A stretch of 64,000 nucleotides of DNA, taken from assembly GCA_036924835.1 (NCBI GenBank), contig JBAGRR010000001.1:3239001-3303000 (forward strand). Direction: 5' to 3'. Of this stretch, positions 8,979 to 19,500 are shown one piece after another (positions within the stretch are counted from its first letter, which is position 1; each line of letters opens with the position of its first letter). Source of the DNA: Nitrobacteraceae bacterium AZCC 1564. GTDB lineage: Bacteria; Pseudomonadota; Alphaproteobacteria; Rhizobiales; Xanthobacteraceae. A program made the position numbers and the translations under genes. The notes under the pieces were generated by a model that had not been told where the DNA came from, made no database searches, and was given only the letters and a program-made list of their open reading frames with translations.

Positions 8979-9620
8979 ATGACCTTCGAATCGAAATACT
9001 TCGACAAGATCCGCATCAAGCCCACCGCGAAGCAGAAGCCGCGCGTGAAGGAAGAGGCGGTCATGTGTGAGTGGCCAGAGTGCAAGAACACCGCGCCGCA
9101 TCGCGCGCCAAAGGGCCGTGGCAAGGAGCGCGAGTATTGGCATTTCTGCCTGAACCATGTGCGGGAATACAACCAGTCGTATAATTTCTTCCAGGGCATG
9201 TCGAACGAAGCGGTCGCCAGCTATCAGAAAGATGCGCTGACGGGACATCGGCCGACGTGGAAGATGGGGGCCAACGGCGGCAGCAAGAGCAAGAAGAGCA
9301 AGGCTGATCTCGATCTCGAAGGCGCAATCGATCCTTTCAGCATGTTCAACGAAATGAACGGCCGCAACCGCTGGCGGCCGGGCTCAGGTTCGACATCTGA
9401 GCCAAAGACGGAAACCCGAAAAATCTTCAATGCCGAGCGCAAGGCGCTGCAGGTCATGGGTCTGGGGCCCGAAGCGACGCTTGAGGACGTGAAGACCAAG
9501 TACAAGCTTCTGGTGAAGCAGCATCATCCGGACGCCAATGGTGGCGATCGTTCCACCGAGGACCGGCTGATTGAAATCATCCAGGCTTACAACTATTTGA
9601 AGACGGTGGTGCGCGCCTGA
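8979..9620 (+). CDS. J-domain protein with N-terminal Cys/His cluster
   Basis: A 213-residue DnaJ-like co-chaperone. The J domain sits at the C terminus (about 154-212), with the HPD tripeptide at 183-185 that activates DnaK. This is the reverse of classical DnaJ, where the J domain is N-terminal. The first half carries a conserved-looking cluster Cys30, Cys35, Cys57 and His60 (CxxxxC, then CLNH), which could bind zinc, then a Lys/Ser linker. No signal peptide. It is divergent from bolA. The substrate is unknown; J domains placed at the C terminus usually serve specialised rather than general folding roles. Confidence 0.85.
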   Translation: MTFESKYFDKIRIKPTAKQKPRVKEEAVMCEWPECKNTAPHRAPKGRGKEREYWHFCLNHVREYNQSYNFFQGMSNEAVASYQKDALTGHRPTWKMGANGGSKSKKSKADLDLEGAIDPFSMFNEMNGRNRWRPGSGSTSEPKTETRKIFNAERKALQVMGLGPEATLEDVKTKYKLLVKQHHPDANGGDRSTEDRLIEIIQAYNYLKTVVRA

Positions 9621-9661
9621 TTGCTTGGCGCCGCGCGATCCTGAAAGATCAAAGTGCTGAT

Positions 9662-10387
9662 CTATCTGGCCGATGTGTCGGCCAGAAGCGCTTTACGTTG
9701 CTGTTTCTTGCGCCAGCAAAAGAGCGCCCAACCGAGAGCCCCGATCGCAATGATCCCGCCGACCAATGGCAACGCATAATGTTCGGCCTTGGCGCCCCAT
9801 TGCTCGGCGGCTGACCCCGCCAGTACGCCGGGCAGGATCATGGCCGGCGCCCACAGCAACACAGCGGGTATCATGGCCGCGAAAAAGCGAAATGCGGTCA
9901 TGCTGAGGGCGCCCGCGATGATCGGCACCACAGCCCGCACCGGTGGCACAAAGCGGGCGAGGAAGACCGCGAACGTTCCATAGCGGTGAAAGAACGTCTC
10001 GCTCTCTGAGACGACGGCAGGGTACTTCGATAGCGGCCAAGCTGAGAGGATGTCCCGCTCAGCGCGGCGTCCCAGCCAATAAGCCAGCCCATCCCCGAGA
10101 AGGGCCCCGGTGATTGCCGCGACCAGGATCGGCGCAAGTTTCAGATTTCCGCTCGGGACCAGTGCGCTCAGTGCCACGATAACGGTGGAGCCTGGAATGA
10201 ATGAGCCGGCAATGGGCACGGCTTCCAGCAATGCAGCCAGAAATATGGCTACATAGGCCCAGGAGGCGTGGACCGAGACGAGACCGATCAGGTCCTGGAG
10301 ATGTGAATTCACGCGCGATCCGGTGATGGCAGTTGTGAAAGCCGATTTCCATAAGCTTAGCCGAGATTTGATCCCTGGAAGGCGCAT
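9662..10387 (-). CDS. DedA family membrane protein
   Basis: A 241-residue inner-membrane protein of the DedA/SNARE-associated family, whose members flip or transport lipid carriers such as undecaprenyl phosphate and support envelope integrity and proton-motive force. The conserved EAVPIAGSFIPGSTVI segment (about 55-70), the GDGLAYWLGRR region, and FLARFVPPVRAVVPIIAGALSM are typical. Four to six hydrophobic segments are visible. The first 25 residues are not part of the family and the true start may be a few codons later. It is convergent with the J-domain gene, with a hairpin at its stop. Confidence 0.9.
   Translation of the reverse strand: MRLPGIKSRLSLWKSAFTTAITGSRVNSHLQDLIGLVSVHASWAYVAIFLAALLEAVPIAGSFIPGSTVIVALSALVPSGNLKLAPILVAAITGALLGDGLAYWLGRRAERDILSAWPLSKYPAVVSESETFFHRYGTFAVFLARFVPPVRAVVPIIAGALSMTAFRFFAAMIPAVLLWAPAMILPGVLAGSAAEQWGAKAEHYALPLVGGIIAIGALGWALFCWRKKQQRKALLADTSAR
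9665..9686. terminator. Hairpin at the convergent end of the DedA gene
   Basis: A perfect 9-bp stem (TCTGGCCGA / TCGGCCAGA) with a TGTG loop that overlaps the last DedA codons between two convergent genes. It lacks a long T run, so its terminator role is inferred from position. Confidence 0.45.
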
Positions 10388-10579
10388 CTGGCCTGCGCGT
10401 CATGCACAGGGCAGCCCTTCCAAACTGGCAATCTCGATTTATCTAGATGATAATACAGTGGAACTTTCAGTGGGAAGCGGGCTTCTGCCGTCCGCATCTC
10501 TCTGATAGGTTGAAATCAGCACCCCACCCGCAGCAAGCACGTCTGGTTTCGGGAGAGCATCCGGGACCACGGAGGATTG

Positions 10580-11575
10580 ATGACCGCCGCCATGACCACA
10601 TCGCAGGAACCCGCAAATCTCCCCGACATGAAAGTGTCGGTCCGTCAGGTCTTCGGCATCGACAGCGATCTTGAAGTGCCCGCCTATTCGAACTCCGACC
10701 CGCATGTGCCGGAGGCCGATACAGACTATCGCTTCGATCGCGCCACGACGCTTGCCATTCTTGCAGGCTTCTCGCGCAACCGCCGCGTGATGGTCACGGG
10801 CTATCACGGCACCGGCAAGTCGACCCACATCGAGCAGGTCGCGGCGCGACTGAACTGGCCCTGCGTGCGCGTCAACCTCGACAGCCACATCAGCCGTATC
10901 GATCTCGTCGGCAAGGACTCGATCGTTGTGCGTGACGGCAAGCAGGTCACCGAATTCCGCGACGGCATTCTGCCGTGGGCGCTCCAGCACAATGTCGCGC
11001 TTGTGTTCGACGAATACGATGCAGGCCGTCCGGATGTGATGTTCGTGATCCAGCGCGTGCTCGAGGTGTCGGGCCGTCTGACGCTGCTTGACCAGAACAA
11101 GGTGATCAAGCCGCATCCGGCGTTCCGCCTGTTCGCGACCGCCAATACCATTGGTCTTGGCGACACGTCGGGCCTCTATCATGGTACGCAGCAGATCAAC
11201 CAGGGCCAGATGGACCGCTGGTCAATCGTCACCACGCTGAATTACCTGCCGCATGACAACGAGGTCGAGATCGTGCTCGCTAAGGCGAAGCACTATCAGA
11301 CCGATGCCGGCCGCGACATCGTCAACAAGATGGTTCGCCTTGCAGACCTGACGCGCAACGCCTTCGCCAACGGCGATCTGTCGACGGTCATGAGCCCGCG
11401 CACGGTCATCACCTGGGCGGAAAACGCCGATATCTTCGGCGATATCGGTTTTGCGTTCCGTGTGACCTTCTTGAACAAGTGCGATGAGCTTGAACGCCCG
11501 CTGGTTGCTGAGTTCTATCAGCGCTGTTTCAACGCGGAACTGCCCGAGTCATCGGTGAACGTCGCGTTGAGCTAA
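10580..11575 (+). CDS. cobS: Aerobic cobaltochelatase subunit CobS
   Basis: The 331-residue AAA+ subunit of the CobN-CobS-CobT complex, which inserts cobalt into hydrogenobyrinic acid a,c-diamide using ATP in the late aerobic cobalamin pathway. A Walker A motif (GYHGTGKST, 74-82) and Walker B-like ALVFDEYDA are present, with sensor residues in [15 protein letters not shown] at 10571-10575 precedes ATG 10580; a second in-frame ATG at 10592 has the better spacing and may be the real start. cobT follows after a repeat-filled gap of 132 bp. The large subunit cobN is not in this window. Confidence 0.94.
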   Translation: MTAAMTTSQEPANLPDMKVSVRQVFGIDSDLEVPAYSNSDPHVPEADTDYRFDRATTLAILAGFSRNRRVMVTGYHGTGKSTHIEQVAARLNWPCVRVNLDSHISRIDLVGKDSIVVRDGKQVTEFRDGILPWALQHNVALVFDEYDAGRPDVMFVIQRVLEVSGRLTLLDQNKVIKPHPAFRLFATANTIGLGDTSGLYHGTQQINQGQMDRWSIVTTLNYLPHDNEVEIVLAKAKHYQTDAGRDIVNKMVRLADLTRNAFANGDLSTVMSPRTVITWAENADIFGDIGFAFRVTFLNKCDELERPLVAEFYQRCFNAELPESSVNVALS

Positions 11576-11579
11576 GGAT

Positions 11580-11700
11580 GACCTTCTCCCCGGGGCTGGG
11601 GAGGGGTGGCGAGCGAAGCAAGTTGGGTGAGGGGCTTCGTGTTCCGTCTTCCGCATTACTCCCTCACCCGACCCTCTCCTCGGAGTGGGGCGAGGGAACA
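11580..11700. repeat. Intergenic palindromic repeat between cobS and cobT
   Basis: A self-complementary segment: CCCCGGGGCTGGGGAGGGGT and GTTGGGTGAGGGGCTT on the left match CCCTCACCCGACCCTCTCC and GGGGCGAGGG on the right. This composition (CTCACCC / GGGTGAG with GGGGAGAGG blocks) is typical of a dispersed intergenic repeat seen widely in alphaproteobacterial genomes. It makes the cobT frame look open upstream of its real start. It is unrelated to the CTAG palindromes elsewhere in the window. Confidence 0.7.
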
Positions 11701-11707
11701 GGGCGCG

Positions 11708-13606
11708 ATGAGTACATCCAATATCAAGTTCAAGACTGGCTCGAAGGAATCACCGACCGAACCGTTCAAGCGGGCGGTGACGTCCTGCTTGCGGGCCATT
11801 GCCAAGCAGCCCGAATTGGAGGTGACGTTCGCGTCCGAGCGGCCGGGACTTTCGCCCGGTAAGGCGCGGCTGCCGGAGCCCGCGCGCAAACTGACGCGGA
11901 AAGATGCCGCGATCGTGCGCGGCCATGCCGATTCCATTGCGTTGCGCCTTGCCTGCCACGATCCGAAAGTTCATCGGAAGCTCGCGCCGGGTAATCCGCA
12001 GGCGCGCGGCGTTTTTGATGCCGTCGAGCAGGCGCGCGTGGAAGCGATCGGTTCGCGGCGCATGGCCGGTGTCGCCAAGAACCTAACGGCGATGCTCGAT
12101 GATCATTTCCATCGCGGCAAATACGACGAGATTACTGATCGAGCTGACGCGCCGCTGGCCGATGCGCTGGCGATGTTGGTGCGCGAGCGCCTGACCGGTC
12201 TCGCGCCGCCGGCTGCTGCCCGCAAGATGGTCGATCTCTGGCGGCCGACACTTGAAGACAAGATTGGCACGCGTCTCGATCAACTTGCCAGCTTTACTGA
12301 GGATCAAGCCCGTTTCGGCGATGCGATCCACGATCTGCTCGAGGCGCTGGAACTCGGCGACGATAGCAATGCCGAGCAGGATGAGGACGATAATCAGGAC
12401 GACAATCGCGAAGGTGAAAAAGATCAATCCGGCGCGGAAGGCTCACCGGAGAGCGATTCCTCCGAGGAAATGAGCGCCGAGCAGGCGCAGTCCTCCACCG
12501 AGGAAATGTCCGAAAACGCGATGGAGAGCGCGCAAGCCTCCGCCAGCGACACGTTCGATGATGCCGATCTCGGTGAGGATGAAACGCCGGGCGAAGCGCA
12601 GCGCCCGCAGAACCGCGGCGCGAACGAGCCGCGTGGGCCGGAATATCACGCGTTCGCGCCAAAGTTCGACGAAGTCGTCTCCGCCGAGGATCTTTGCGAG
12701 CACGACGAGTTGGAGCGCCTGCGCAGCTACCTCGACAAGCAGCTGGCACATCTGCAGCACATCGTGGCGCGGCTTGCCAATCGCCTGCAGCGAAAGTTGA
12801 TGGCGCAGCAAAACCGCGCTTGGGAATTCGACCTCGAAGAGGGAATTCTCGACCCCGCACGGCTCTCTCGCGTCGTCACCGATCCGTATCATCCGTTGTC
12901 CTTCATGCATGAGAAGGAGGCGACATTCCGCGACACCGTGGTGACATTGCTTCTGGACAATTCGGGGTCAATGCGCGGGCGGCCGATCACGGTCGCCGCA
13001 ACCTGTGCTGACATCCTGGCGCGCACGCTCGAGCGCTGCGGCGTCAAGGTTGAAATTCTCGGCTTCACCACGCGGGCGTGGAAAGGCGGCCAGTCGCGCG
13101 AAGCGTGGCTCGCGGCAGGTAAGCCGGCCAATCCGGGCCGCCTCAACGATCTGCGCCACATCATCTACAAGTCGGCGGATGCGCCCTGGCGCCGTTCGCG
13201 CAAGAATCTTGGCTTGATGATGCGCGAAGGCCTGCTCAAGGAAAACATCGACGGAGAAGCCCTTGATTGGGCGCACAAGCGTCTTCTCGGCCGGTCCGAG
13301 CAACGCAAGATCCTGATGATGATTTCGGATGGTGCTCCGGTCGACGATTCAACGCTGTCGGTCAATCCGGGGAATTATCTCGAGCGCCATCTGCGTCACG
13401 TTATCGAAGAGATCGAGACCCGGTCACCAGTCGAGCTGATCGCCATCGGCATCGGCCACGATGTCACGCGCTACTACCGTCGCGCCGTGACGATTGTGGA
13501 CGCCGAAGAACTCGGCGGCGCGATCACCGAGAAGCTCGCCGAGTTGTTCAGCGAAACGCATGTCGAAGCTCCGTCACCGTCGCGGCGCCGCAGATTGCAT
13601 TCCTGA
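11708..13606 (+). CDS. cobT: Aerobic cobaltochelatase subunit CobT
   Basis: A 632-residue partner of CobS in cobalt insertion. The N-terminal region is helical, the middle (about 215-310) is strongly acidic and Ser/Glu-rich, and the C-terminal von Willebrand A domain carries the metal-binding MIDAS motif DNSGS at 417-421, as in magnesium chelatase BchD-type subunits. I use ATG 11708 (MSTSNIKF): the frame is open back to 11606, but that stretch is the intergenic repeat. The stop is 3 bp before the next start, so the phytase-like gene is probably cotranscribed. Confidence 0.94.
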   Translation: MSTSNIKFKTGSKESPTEPFKRAVTSCLRAIAKQPELEVTFASERPGLSPGKARLPEPARKLTRKDAAIVRGHADSIALRLACHDPKVHRKLAPGNPQARGVFDAVEQARVEAIGSRRMAGVAKNLTAMLDDHFHRGKYDEITDRADAPLADALAMLVRERLTGLAPPAAARKMVDLWRPTLEDKIGTRLDQLASFTEDQARFGDAIHDLLEALELGDDSNAEQDEDDNQDDNREGEKDQSGAEGSPESDSSEEMSAEQAQSSTEEMSENAMESAQASASDTFDDADLGEDETPGEAQRPQNRGANEPRGPEYHAFAPKFDEVVSAEDLCEHDELERLRSYLDKQLAHLQHIVARLANRLQRKLMAQQNRAWEFDLEEGILDPARLSRVVTDPYHPLSFMHEKEATFRDTVVTLLLDNSGSMRGRPITVAATCADILARTLERCGVKVEILGFTTRAWKGGQSREAWLAAGKPANPGRLNDLRHIIYKSADAPWRRSRKNLGLMMREGLLKENIDGEALDWAHKRLLGRSEQRKILMMISDGAPVDDSTLSVNPGNYLERHLRHVIEEIETRSPVELIAIGIGHDVTRYYRRAVTIVDAEELGGAITEKLAELFSETHVEAPSPSRRRRLHS

Positions 13607-13609
13607 CAG

Positions 13610-14653
13610 ATGGCTATGGACCTAAGCCGCCGCCGGTTGCTCTTGAACGCCGCGGCGGCGCTTCCCGCGGGGGCTGTTGTTCTCGGCCCTTTTCACGCGT
13701 TGGCGCAAGACGGGCCACACGATGGGCCCGTTTCTCTTGAGGTCAATGCCCGCAGAATCGAGCACTTCGATCCTCGCGATGCGTCGCATGTTCGCTTTGG
13801 CGCGCTTGAGTTTCGCAGCGGACTTGTTCTTACATCCTCGTTTCGCGGCTTTGGCGGGCTGTCAGCATTGCGGCTCGATAAGAAGGGCGAGCGGTTCATC
13901 GCTCTGAGCGACAAGGCGAACTGGTTCACCGGGCGGCTCACTTACCGCGGCAGCGCCCTGTCGGGTCTCGCGGACGTGAAATCCGCACCAGTTCTGGGTA
14001 GCGACGGCAGAAAGATTACGCAGCGCGGATGGTACGATACAGAGTCGCTCGCGTTTGATGGAGCCACAGCCTATGCCGGTCTCGAGCGCGTCAATCAGAT
14101 CCTGCGGTTTGATTTCGGCAAGGACGGCATTCGCGCACGGGGCGCACCAATATCGGTGCCAGCGGGAGTCGAGAAGCTACCCTTCAACAAGGGACTCGAG
14201 TCGCTGGTCTTTGTACCTAAGGGGCAGCCGCTCGCAGGGACTTTGATTGCGATCTCCGAGCGAGGCCTCGATCCAGCGGGAAACATTTTAGGATTTCTCA
14301 TCGGCGGCCCGACACCGGGGCAATTCTCGGTCAAGCGGACAAAAAATTTCGACATCAGCGATGCGACGCTGCTGCCATCAGGTGATCTGCTGCTGCTTGA
14401 GAGGAAGTTCTCAGTAATGGAAGGAGTCGGCATCCGCATCCGGCGGATTCCTATCAGCGCTTTAGCCCCTGACGCGGTGATCGATGGTCCAACAATCTTC
14501 GAAGTCGATCTCGGTTATGAGATCGACAATATGGAAGGCATTGACACCTTCGTCGCTGAGAACGGCGATACGGTGGTGACCATGATTTCCGACGACAACT
14601 TTTCCATGATCCAGCGGACGCTGCTGCTGCAGTTCACGCTGGTGGAAGAGTGA
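13610..14653 (+). CDS. Secreted phytase-like/esterase-like domain protein
   Basis: A 347-residue exported protein of the 'esterase-like activity of phytase' family (beta-propeller-like repeats). The N terminus has a twin-arginine-like signal (SRRRLLLNAAAALPAG, cleavage near ALAQD), so it may be exported folded through Tat. Recognisable blocks are GGLSALRL, FIALSDKANWFTG, WYDTESLAFDG, NKGLESLVF and the Asp/Glu-rich NMEGIDTF near the end. True substrate unknown; phytate or phosphoester cleavage is only suggested by the family name. It starts 3 bp after cobT, but this neighbourhood gives no evidence of a cobalamin role. Confidence 0.8.
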   Translation: MAMDLSRRRLLLNAAAALPAGAVVLGPFHALAQDGPHDGPVSLEVNARRIEHFDPRDASHVRFGALEFRSGLVLTSSFRGFGGLSALRLDKKGERFIALSDKANWFTGRLTYRGSALSGLADVKSAPVLGSDGRKITQRGWYDTESLAFDGATAYAGLERVNQILRFDFGKDGIRARGAPISVPAGVEKLPFNKGLESLVFVPKGQPLAGTLIAISERGLDPAGNILGFLIGGPTPGQFSVKRTKNFDISDATLLPSGDLLLLERKFSVMEGVGIRIRRIPISALAPDAVIDGPTIFEVDLGYEIDNMEGIDTFVAENGDTVVTMISDDNFSMIQRTLLLQFTLVEE

Positions 14654-14691
14654 GGTTCGATTTTTTGCCGAGGTGCTGCTGCCAAACAAAA

Positions 14692-14714
14692 AGGCCGGGT
14701 GATAAGCCCGGCCT
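14692..14714 (-). terminator. Rho-independent terminator of rpmB
   Basis: An 8-bp GC-rich stem (AGGCCGGG / CCCGGCCT) with a 7-nt loop. Read on the minus strand it is followed by TTTTTGTTT. It lies 27 bp past the rpmB stop. Confidence 0.85.
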
Positions 14715-14741
14715 GTTGAATCCTCTTGCAAGAAGCAAAGC

Positions 14742-15035
14742 TTAGCTGGCTGCAGCGAGCTTCTTCTTTTCGATCTGGCGCTTCAGCTCAACAGCCTTCG
14801 GCGAAAGCTCGGCGACATTCGCCTTGAGCAGGAAAGCATCGAGGCCGCCGCGATGATCGACGCTCTTCAGCGCATTGGTCGACACGCGCAGGCGGACCGT
14901 GCGGCCCAGCGTGTCCGAGATCAGCGTAACGTTGCACAGGTTCGGCAGAAACCTGCGCTTGGTCTTGCGGTTCGAGTGGCTGACTTTGTGGCCAACCTGA
15001 GCGCCCTTGGCGGTCAATTCGCAGCGCCGAGACAT
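14742..15035 (-). CDS. rpmB: 50S ribosomal protein L28
   Basis: A 97-residue ribosomal protein of the large subunit. The N terminus [11 protein letters not shown], the basic [13 protein letters not shown] motif and the [21 protein letters not shown] block are diagnostic. The single Cys5 does not form the CxxC zinc pair found in some L28 paralogues, so this is the zinc-free form. It is transcribed alone (its usual partner rpmG is not adjacent) and ends at a clear terminator. The alphaproteobacterial version carries a C-terminal extension, seen here as [18 protein letters not shown]. Confidence 0.97.
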   Translation of the reverse strand: MSRRCELTAKGAQVGHKVSHSNRKTKRRFLPNLCNVTLISDTLGRTVRLRVSTNALKSVDHRGGLDAFLLKANVAELSPKAVELKRQIEKKKLAAAS

Positions 15036-15406
15036 GGCGAAAATCCTCTGTCGTCCCCGGAGCCGGCCCGTTTAAAAGGAGCTCGCGTGGGGGTTTGAAA
15101 GCTGTCCATTTTCAGGAACCGCGGACGTATAAGGGGCCAGCCGTCCAGCGTCAAGGTTAGAAGGCTGCTCTGGCCGTCGAATCGGGACGATTTTCGCCAA
15201 AGGCCGCCTAGTTTGGAACGCGAATTCCCCCGGTAATACAGGGATTTCTCCAACATATAAACGACGTAATCCCTGACAAAATGGAGACAACAGGGATTTC
15301 AAAGAAACTCGCGCAAGAGCCGCGAGGCGGCTTTCCCGGCAGGACTTTGCCGGATATTTCAGTCGGTCGACGCGTCGTTGCGCTACAGGAATTTCCATCG
15401 GTGGAT

Positions 15407-16258
15407 ATGCCCGGTTTATTGATGCCTCGCTGGCCGCTTGGCTCCATGGCGCGTGTTTGCGCATTGTTTACCTTCGCCGCACTTGCCGGTCAGACCGCTC
15501 CCGCGATGGCTCAGGGGCGGCTGGATGCGAAGTACGAGGCATCGCTCGCTGGGATTACGATCGGCAAAGGCGGGTGGATCGTCGACATCGCAGATGATCA
15601 GTATGCCGCGGCTGTCAGCGGCGCCACCACTGGCTTAATGAAGTCAATCGGTGGCGGCAGCGGAACCGGCACAAGCCAAGGCCGGATCGTAAGTGGCCAA
15701 CTGGCCCCACTGAGCTATTTGTCGACCATCAACTACGGCAAAAAGGCGGAAATTATCCGCATCATGATGGCCGGTGGCGGCATTAAGGAAACGTCGATCG
15801 AACCGGAGCCCCCGGTGACGCCTGATCGCATTCCAGTCACTGACGCACACCGCCGTAACGTGCTTGATCCGATGACTGGTTCGCTGCTTCGTGTCCCCGG
15901 AACAGGCGATCCGCTCAGTCCCGAGGCTTGCCGCCGGACGATACCAGTGTTCGACGGCCGGATGCGCTATGACCTCAGTCTTGATTACAAGCGTATGGAG
16001 ATGGTCAAGGCCGAGAAGGGCTACAGAGGCCCTGCGGTCGTATGTGCGGTTTATTTCACGCCGATTGCGGGCTACGTGCCGGACCGCGCCGCGATCAAAT
16101 ACGTGGCAGCCCAGCGCAACATGGAGATCTGGTTCGCTCCGATCGCAGGGACACGTGTCCTTGTTCCGTTCAAGATTGTGATCCCGACCCCCATCGGCAC
16201 GGGGATCATCGAGGCGACGGAATTCGTCTCGGTGCAAAAAACCGCAAAGACGAACTAA
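15407..16258 (+). CDS. DUF3108 domain periplasmic protein
   Basis: A 283-residue exported protein with a DUF3108 domain. A signal peptide ends AMAQG, followed by the family-like start LDAKYEASLAGITIGKGGW. Function unknown; the domain occurs in Gram-negative envelope proteins. The frame is open from 15281, but the first 42 codons show no family resemblance, so I chose ATG 15407, which has GGTGG just upstream. ATGs at 15422 and 15446 also remain possible. It is divergent from rpmB and is followed by a gene-free stretch, so it is probably monocistronic. Confidence 0.75.
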   Translation: MPGLLMPRWPLGSMARVCALFTFAALAGQTAPAMAQGRLDAKYEASLAGITIGKGGWIVDIADDQYAAAVSGATTGLMKSIGGGSGTGTSQGRIVSGQLAPLSYLSTINYGKKAEIIRIMMAGGGIKETSIEPEPPVTPDRIPVTDAHRRNVLDPMTGSLLRVPGTGDPLSPEACRRTIPVFDGRMRYDLSLDYKRMEMVKAEKGYRGPAVVCAVYFTPIAGYVPDRAAIKYVAAQRNMEIWFAPIAGTRVLVPFKIVIPTPIGTGIIEATEFVSVQKTAKTN

Positions 16259-16567
16259 CGGAAATTCCAGCTCTGAATCATGTTGACTCTTCGACCAATC
16301 CGATTCGACTCCGGCATTAAGAGATTCACTGCGAGCTCAGCCGCTTGTGGGGTGCGTCAGGACTTGATGTAGTGCCGCTAAAGGATAAGGTGCGCGACAT
16401 ATTGCGGTGAACGAAGCCGAACATCATGGGAGTCAGCGATTCGGGCTTCTTTCGTTCCGGACTCGTTCCATATCTTAAGGAGCAGCGTGAAAAACGTTGC
16501 ATTGTGAGACACTTCCAGAAGCTTGCTGCGGCGTTCCGCGTCGTGTGCGTTGTGCGGACCCGTTCTA
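16259..16567. other. Intergenic stretch before helicase gene
   Basis: About 310 bp with no recognised gene. It presumably holds the helicase promoter; TTAAGGAGCAGCG at 16475 looks like a ribosome site without a sensible frame behind it. I see no CTAG palindrome or terminator here. Confidence 0.4.
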
Positions 16568-19500
16568 ATGTCCCTGTCCTCTTCAGTGCCATTGTTTGCA
16601 AATGACTGGGCCCCCGGTGCCGGCGTCACCGCGGTTCTTGGTCCCACCAACACCGGCAAGACCCATCTCGCGATCGAGCGGATGCTGGCGCATTCTTCCG
16701 GCATTATCGGCTTGCCGCTGCGCCTGCTGGCACGCGAGGTCTACAACAAGCTTGTCGCGCGGGCGGGAGCTGACGCGGTCGCCCTCATCACAGGTGAGGA
16801 AAAGATCAAGCCACCGAAGCCTCGTTTCTGGGTCTCTACCGTCGAGGCGATGCCGCGCGATATCGACGTGTCGTTTCTCGCGGTGGATGAAATCCAGATC
16901 GCTGCCGATCTCGAGCGTGGCCACGTTTTTACCGACAGGATCCTAAATCGCCGCGGACGCGATGAAACGCTGCTGCTGGGGGCTGCAACAATGCGGCCGA
17001 TCATCGAGCGATTGTTGCCGGGGGCAAACATCGTTACCCGGCCGCGCTTGTCACAACTTGAATTCGCTGGGGACCGCAAAATCACGCGCCAGCCGCGCCG
17101 CACCGCCATTGTCGCGTTCTCCGCCGATGAAGTCTATGCGATCGCCGAACTGATCCGGCGACAGCACGGCGGAGCTGCCGTGGTGCTTGGTTCACTGTCG
17201 CCCCGAACGCGAAACGCCCAGGTTGAGATGTTTCAATCCGGCGATGTCGATTACCTTGTTGCCACCGATGCTGTGGGCATGGGGCTCAATCTCGATGTCG
17301 ACCATGTCGCCTTCGCATCCGACCGGAAATACGACGGCTATCAGTTTCGGCGCTTGAATCCCGCGGAATTTGCCCAAATTGCAGGCCGCGCCGGGCGTGC
17401 GACGCGTAATGGCACCTTCGGCACAACGGGACGGTGTGCGCCGTTTGAGCCCGAACTGATCAATGCGCTGCAGAACCACACGTTTGATAACGTGAAGATG
17501 CTCCAGTGGCGAAATTCGAAGCTCGATTTCTCGTCGCTCGGAGCATTGCAGGTGTCGTTGTCGCTGGCGCCTGGCCACGAAGCGCTGACCCGTGCGCCGA
17601 TCGCGGAAGACATCCGCGTGCTCGACCACGCCGCCCGTGATGAGGAGGTGCGCGATATGGCGCGCACTCCTGCGGCGGTGGAGCGCCTTTGGGATGCCTG
17701 CCTCGTTCCAGATTATAGAAAGCTGTCACCTGCAGCTCACGCAGAACTGGTAACGACCTTGTTCGGCTTTTTGATGCGGAAGGGGAAAATCCCGGATGAC
17801 TGGTTTGCCGCCCAGATCGCGCAAACCGACCGGACTGACGGTGATATCGACACATTATCGGCCCGGATTGCCCAGATACGGACCTGGACATTCGCGGCAA
17901 ATCGCCCAGATTGGCTGGCCGATCCTGAATACTGGCAGGGAATTTCACGCGGCGTCGAGGATAAATTGTCGGATGCGCTGCATGAAAAGCTAACTGAGCG
18001 TTTCGTTGACCGCCGGACCAGTGTATTGATGCGCCGCTTGCGGGAAAACACGATGCTAAACACAGAGATTGGTAAGACAGGCGAAGTGATTGTAGAGGGC
18101 CATGTGATCGGCCGTCTCGACGGGTTCATGTTTGCGCCTGAGTCTGCCGAAGCCGGATCCGACGCAAAGGCCTTGCAGGCGACAGCGCTCAAGGCGCTGG
18201 CCGGCGAGATCGATGCACGCGCCGAGAAATTGTCCAACGCGCCGGACGAACAATTCGTTTTGGCTTCCGATGGAACACTGCGTTGGACCGGCGATGCCGT
18301 CGCCAAGCTTGTTGCCGCCGACAACACGCTACATCCGCGCATCCGCATTATCGCGGATGAGCGGTTGACCGGAGCGGCTCGTGACGGCGTACAGAACCGG
18401 CTCGACCTCTGGCTCAAGACCCACATCGAAAAAGTCTTGGGACCGTTGTTTGAGTTGTCGAAGGCGGAAGACATCACCGGCATCGCACGCGGTATTGCAT
18501 TCCAGCTCGTCGAAGCTCTCGGTGTTTTGGAGCGTCCCAAGATTGCCGCCGAGATGAAAGATCTCGACCAGCCGTCTCGCGCCTCGTTGCGCAAGTACGG
18601 CGTGCGTTTCGGCGCGTATCACATCTTTCTGCCGAATTTGCTGAAGCCTGCTGCGCGTGGTCTGGCTTCATTGCTGTGGGCTTTGAAGCACGACAATACC
18701 GATTGGTCGGCGTTGACCGGCGCGCAGCATCTCGCGTCGAGCGGGCGTACGTCGTTTCCTGCCGACAAGGCGCTCAATCAGGAAGCCTATCGGACGCTTG
18801 GCTATAAGCTCTGTGGTGATCGCGCCGTTCGTGTGGATATTCTTGAACGGCTTGCTGATCTGATCCGGCCTGCGCTGTCGTGGCGTCCTGGCTCGTCGGG
18901 CGAAAAGCCTGCTGGCGCCTTTGACGGACGCTCGTTCACCGCCACTCAGGCCATGACATCATTGACTGGGTCGGCGGGCGAAGATTTTGCGTCGATCTTG
19001 CGGGCACTGGGTTACCGCATGGAGAAGCGGCCTCCATTGCCAGTTGTTGCTCCGCCTGCGGAAGTAGCGGCCACCGAAGCTACCACTGCGGAAGCATCGA
19101 ACGAACCCGCAGTCGCATCGGACGCAGTCACTGCTTCCGAAGCTGGCGCTGTGGCACCGGATGAGACCCCGGCTGTTAGCAACGAGGCTGGCGCCTCCGT
19201 CGAGGCGCCTGTGGAACCCACGGCTTCCCGCTTGCCTGGCGTCGATTTTGCCCCCGCGCCGGAGCCTGCTGCCGAAGCACCCGCAACAGAGCCTGCGGCT
19301 GAGGACGCGCCAGCTGCACCGGCGACCGCCACCGAAGCGAGTGCCTCAGAACAGGCGGCAGAAGCCGCCGCTCCGGTCACTGAGCCAGTGTCTGACGAGG
19401 CGGCTGAGGCGTCGGCTGCGGCGGAACCTGAACTGGTTGAAGTCTGGCGGCCGGGCGGGCGTTCTGACGAGCGCCGTCCTCGCCACGACCGCAGCAGGTA

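Noticed and set aside
10388..10579. A cobalamin riboswitch before cobS
   Set aside because: I could not find the B12-box (GCCACTG-like) core or the usual long folded leader in the 190 bp between the DedA and cobS starts.
10439..11182. A 247-codon minus-strand frame over cobS
   Set aside because: It runs antisense to the clear AAA+ sequence of CobS and has the His/Arg/Asp-rich composition of a shadow frame.
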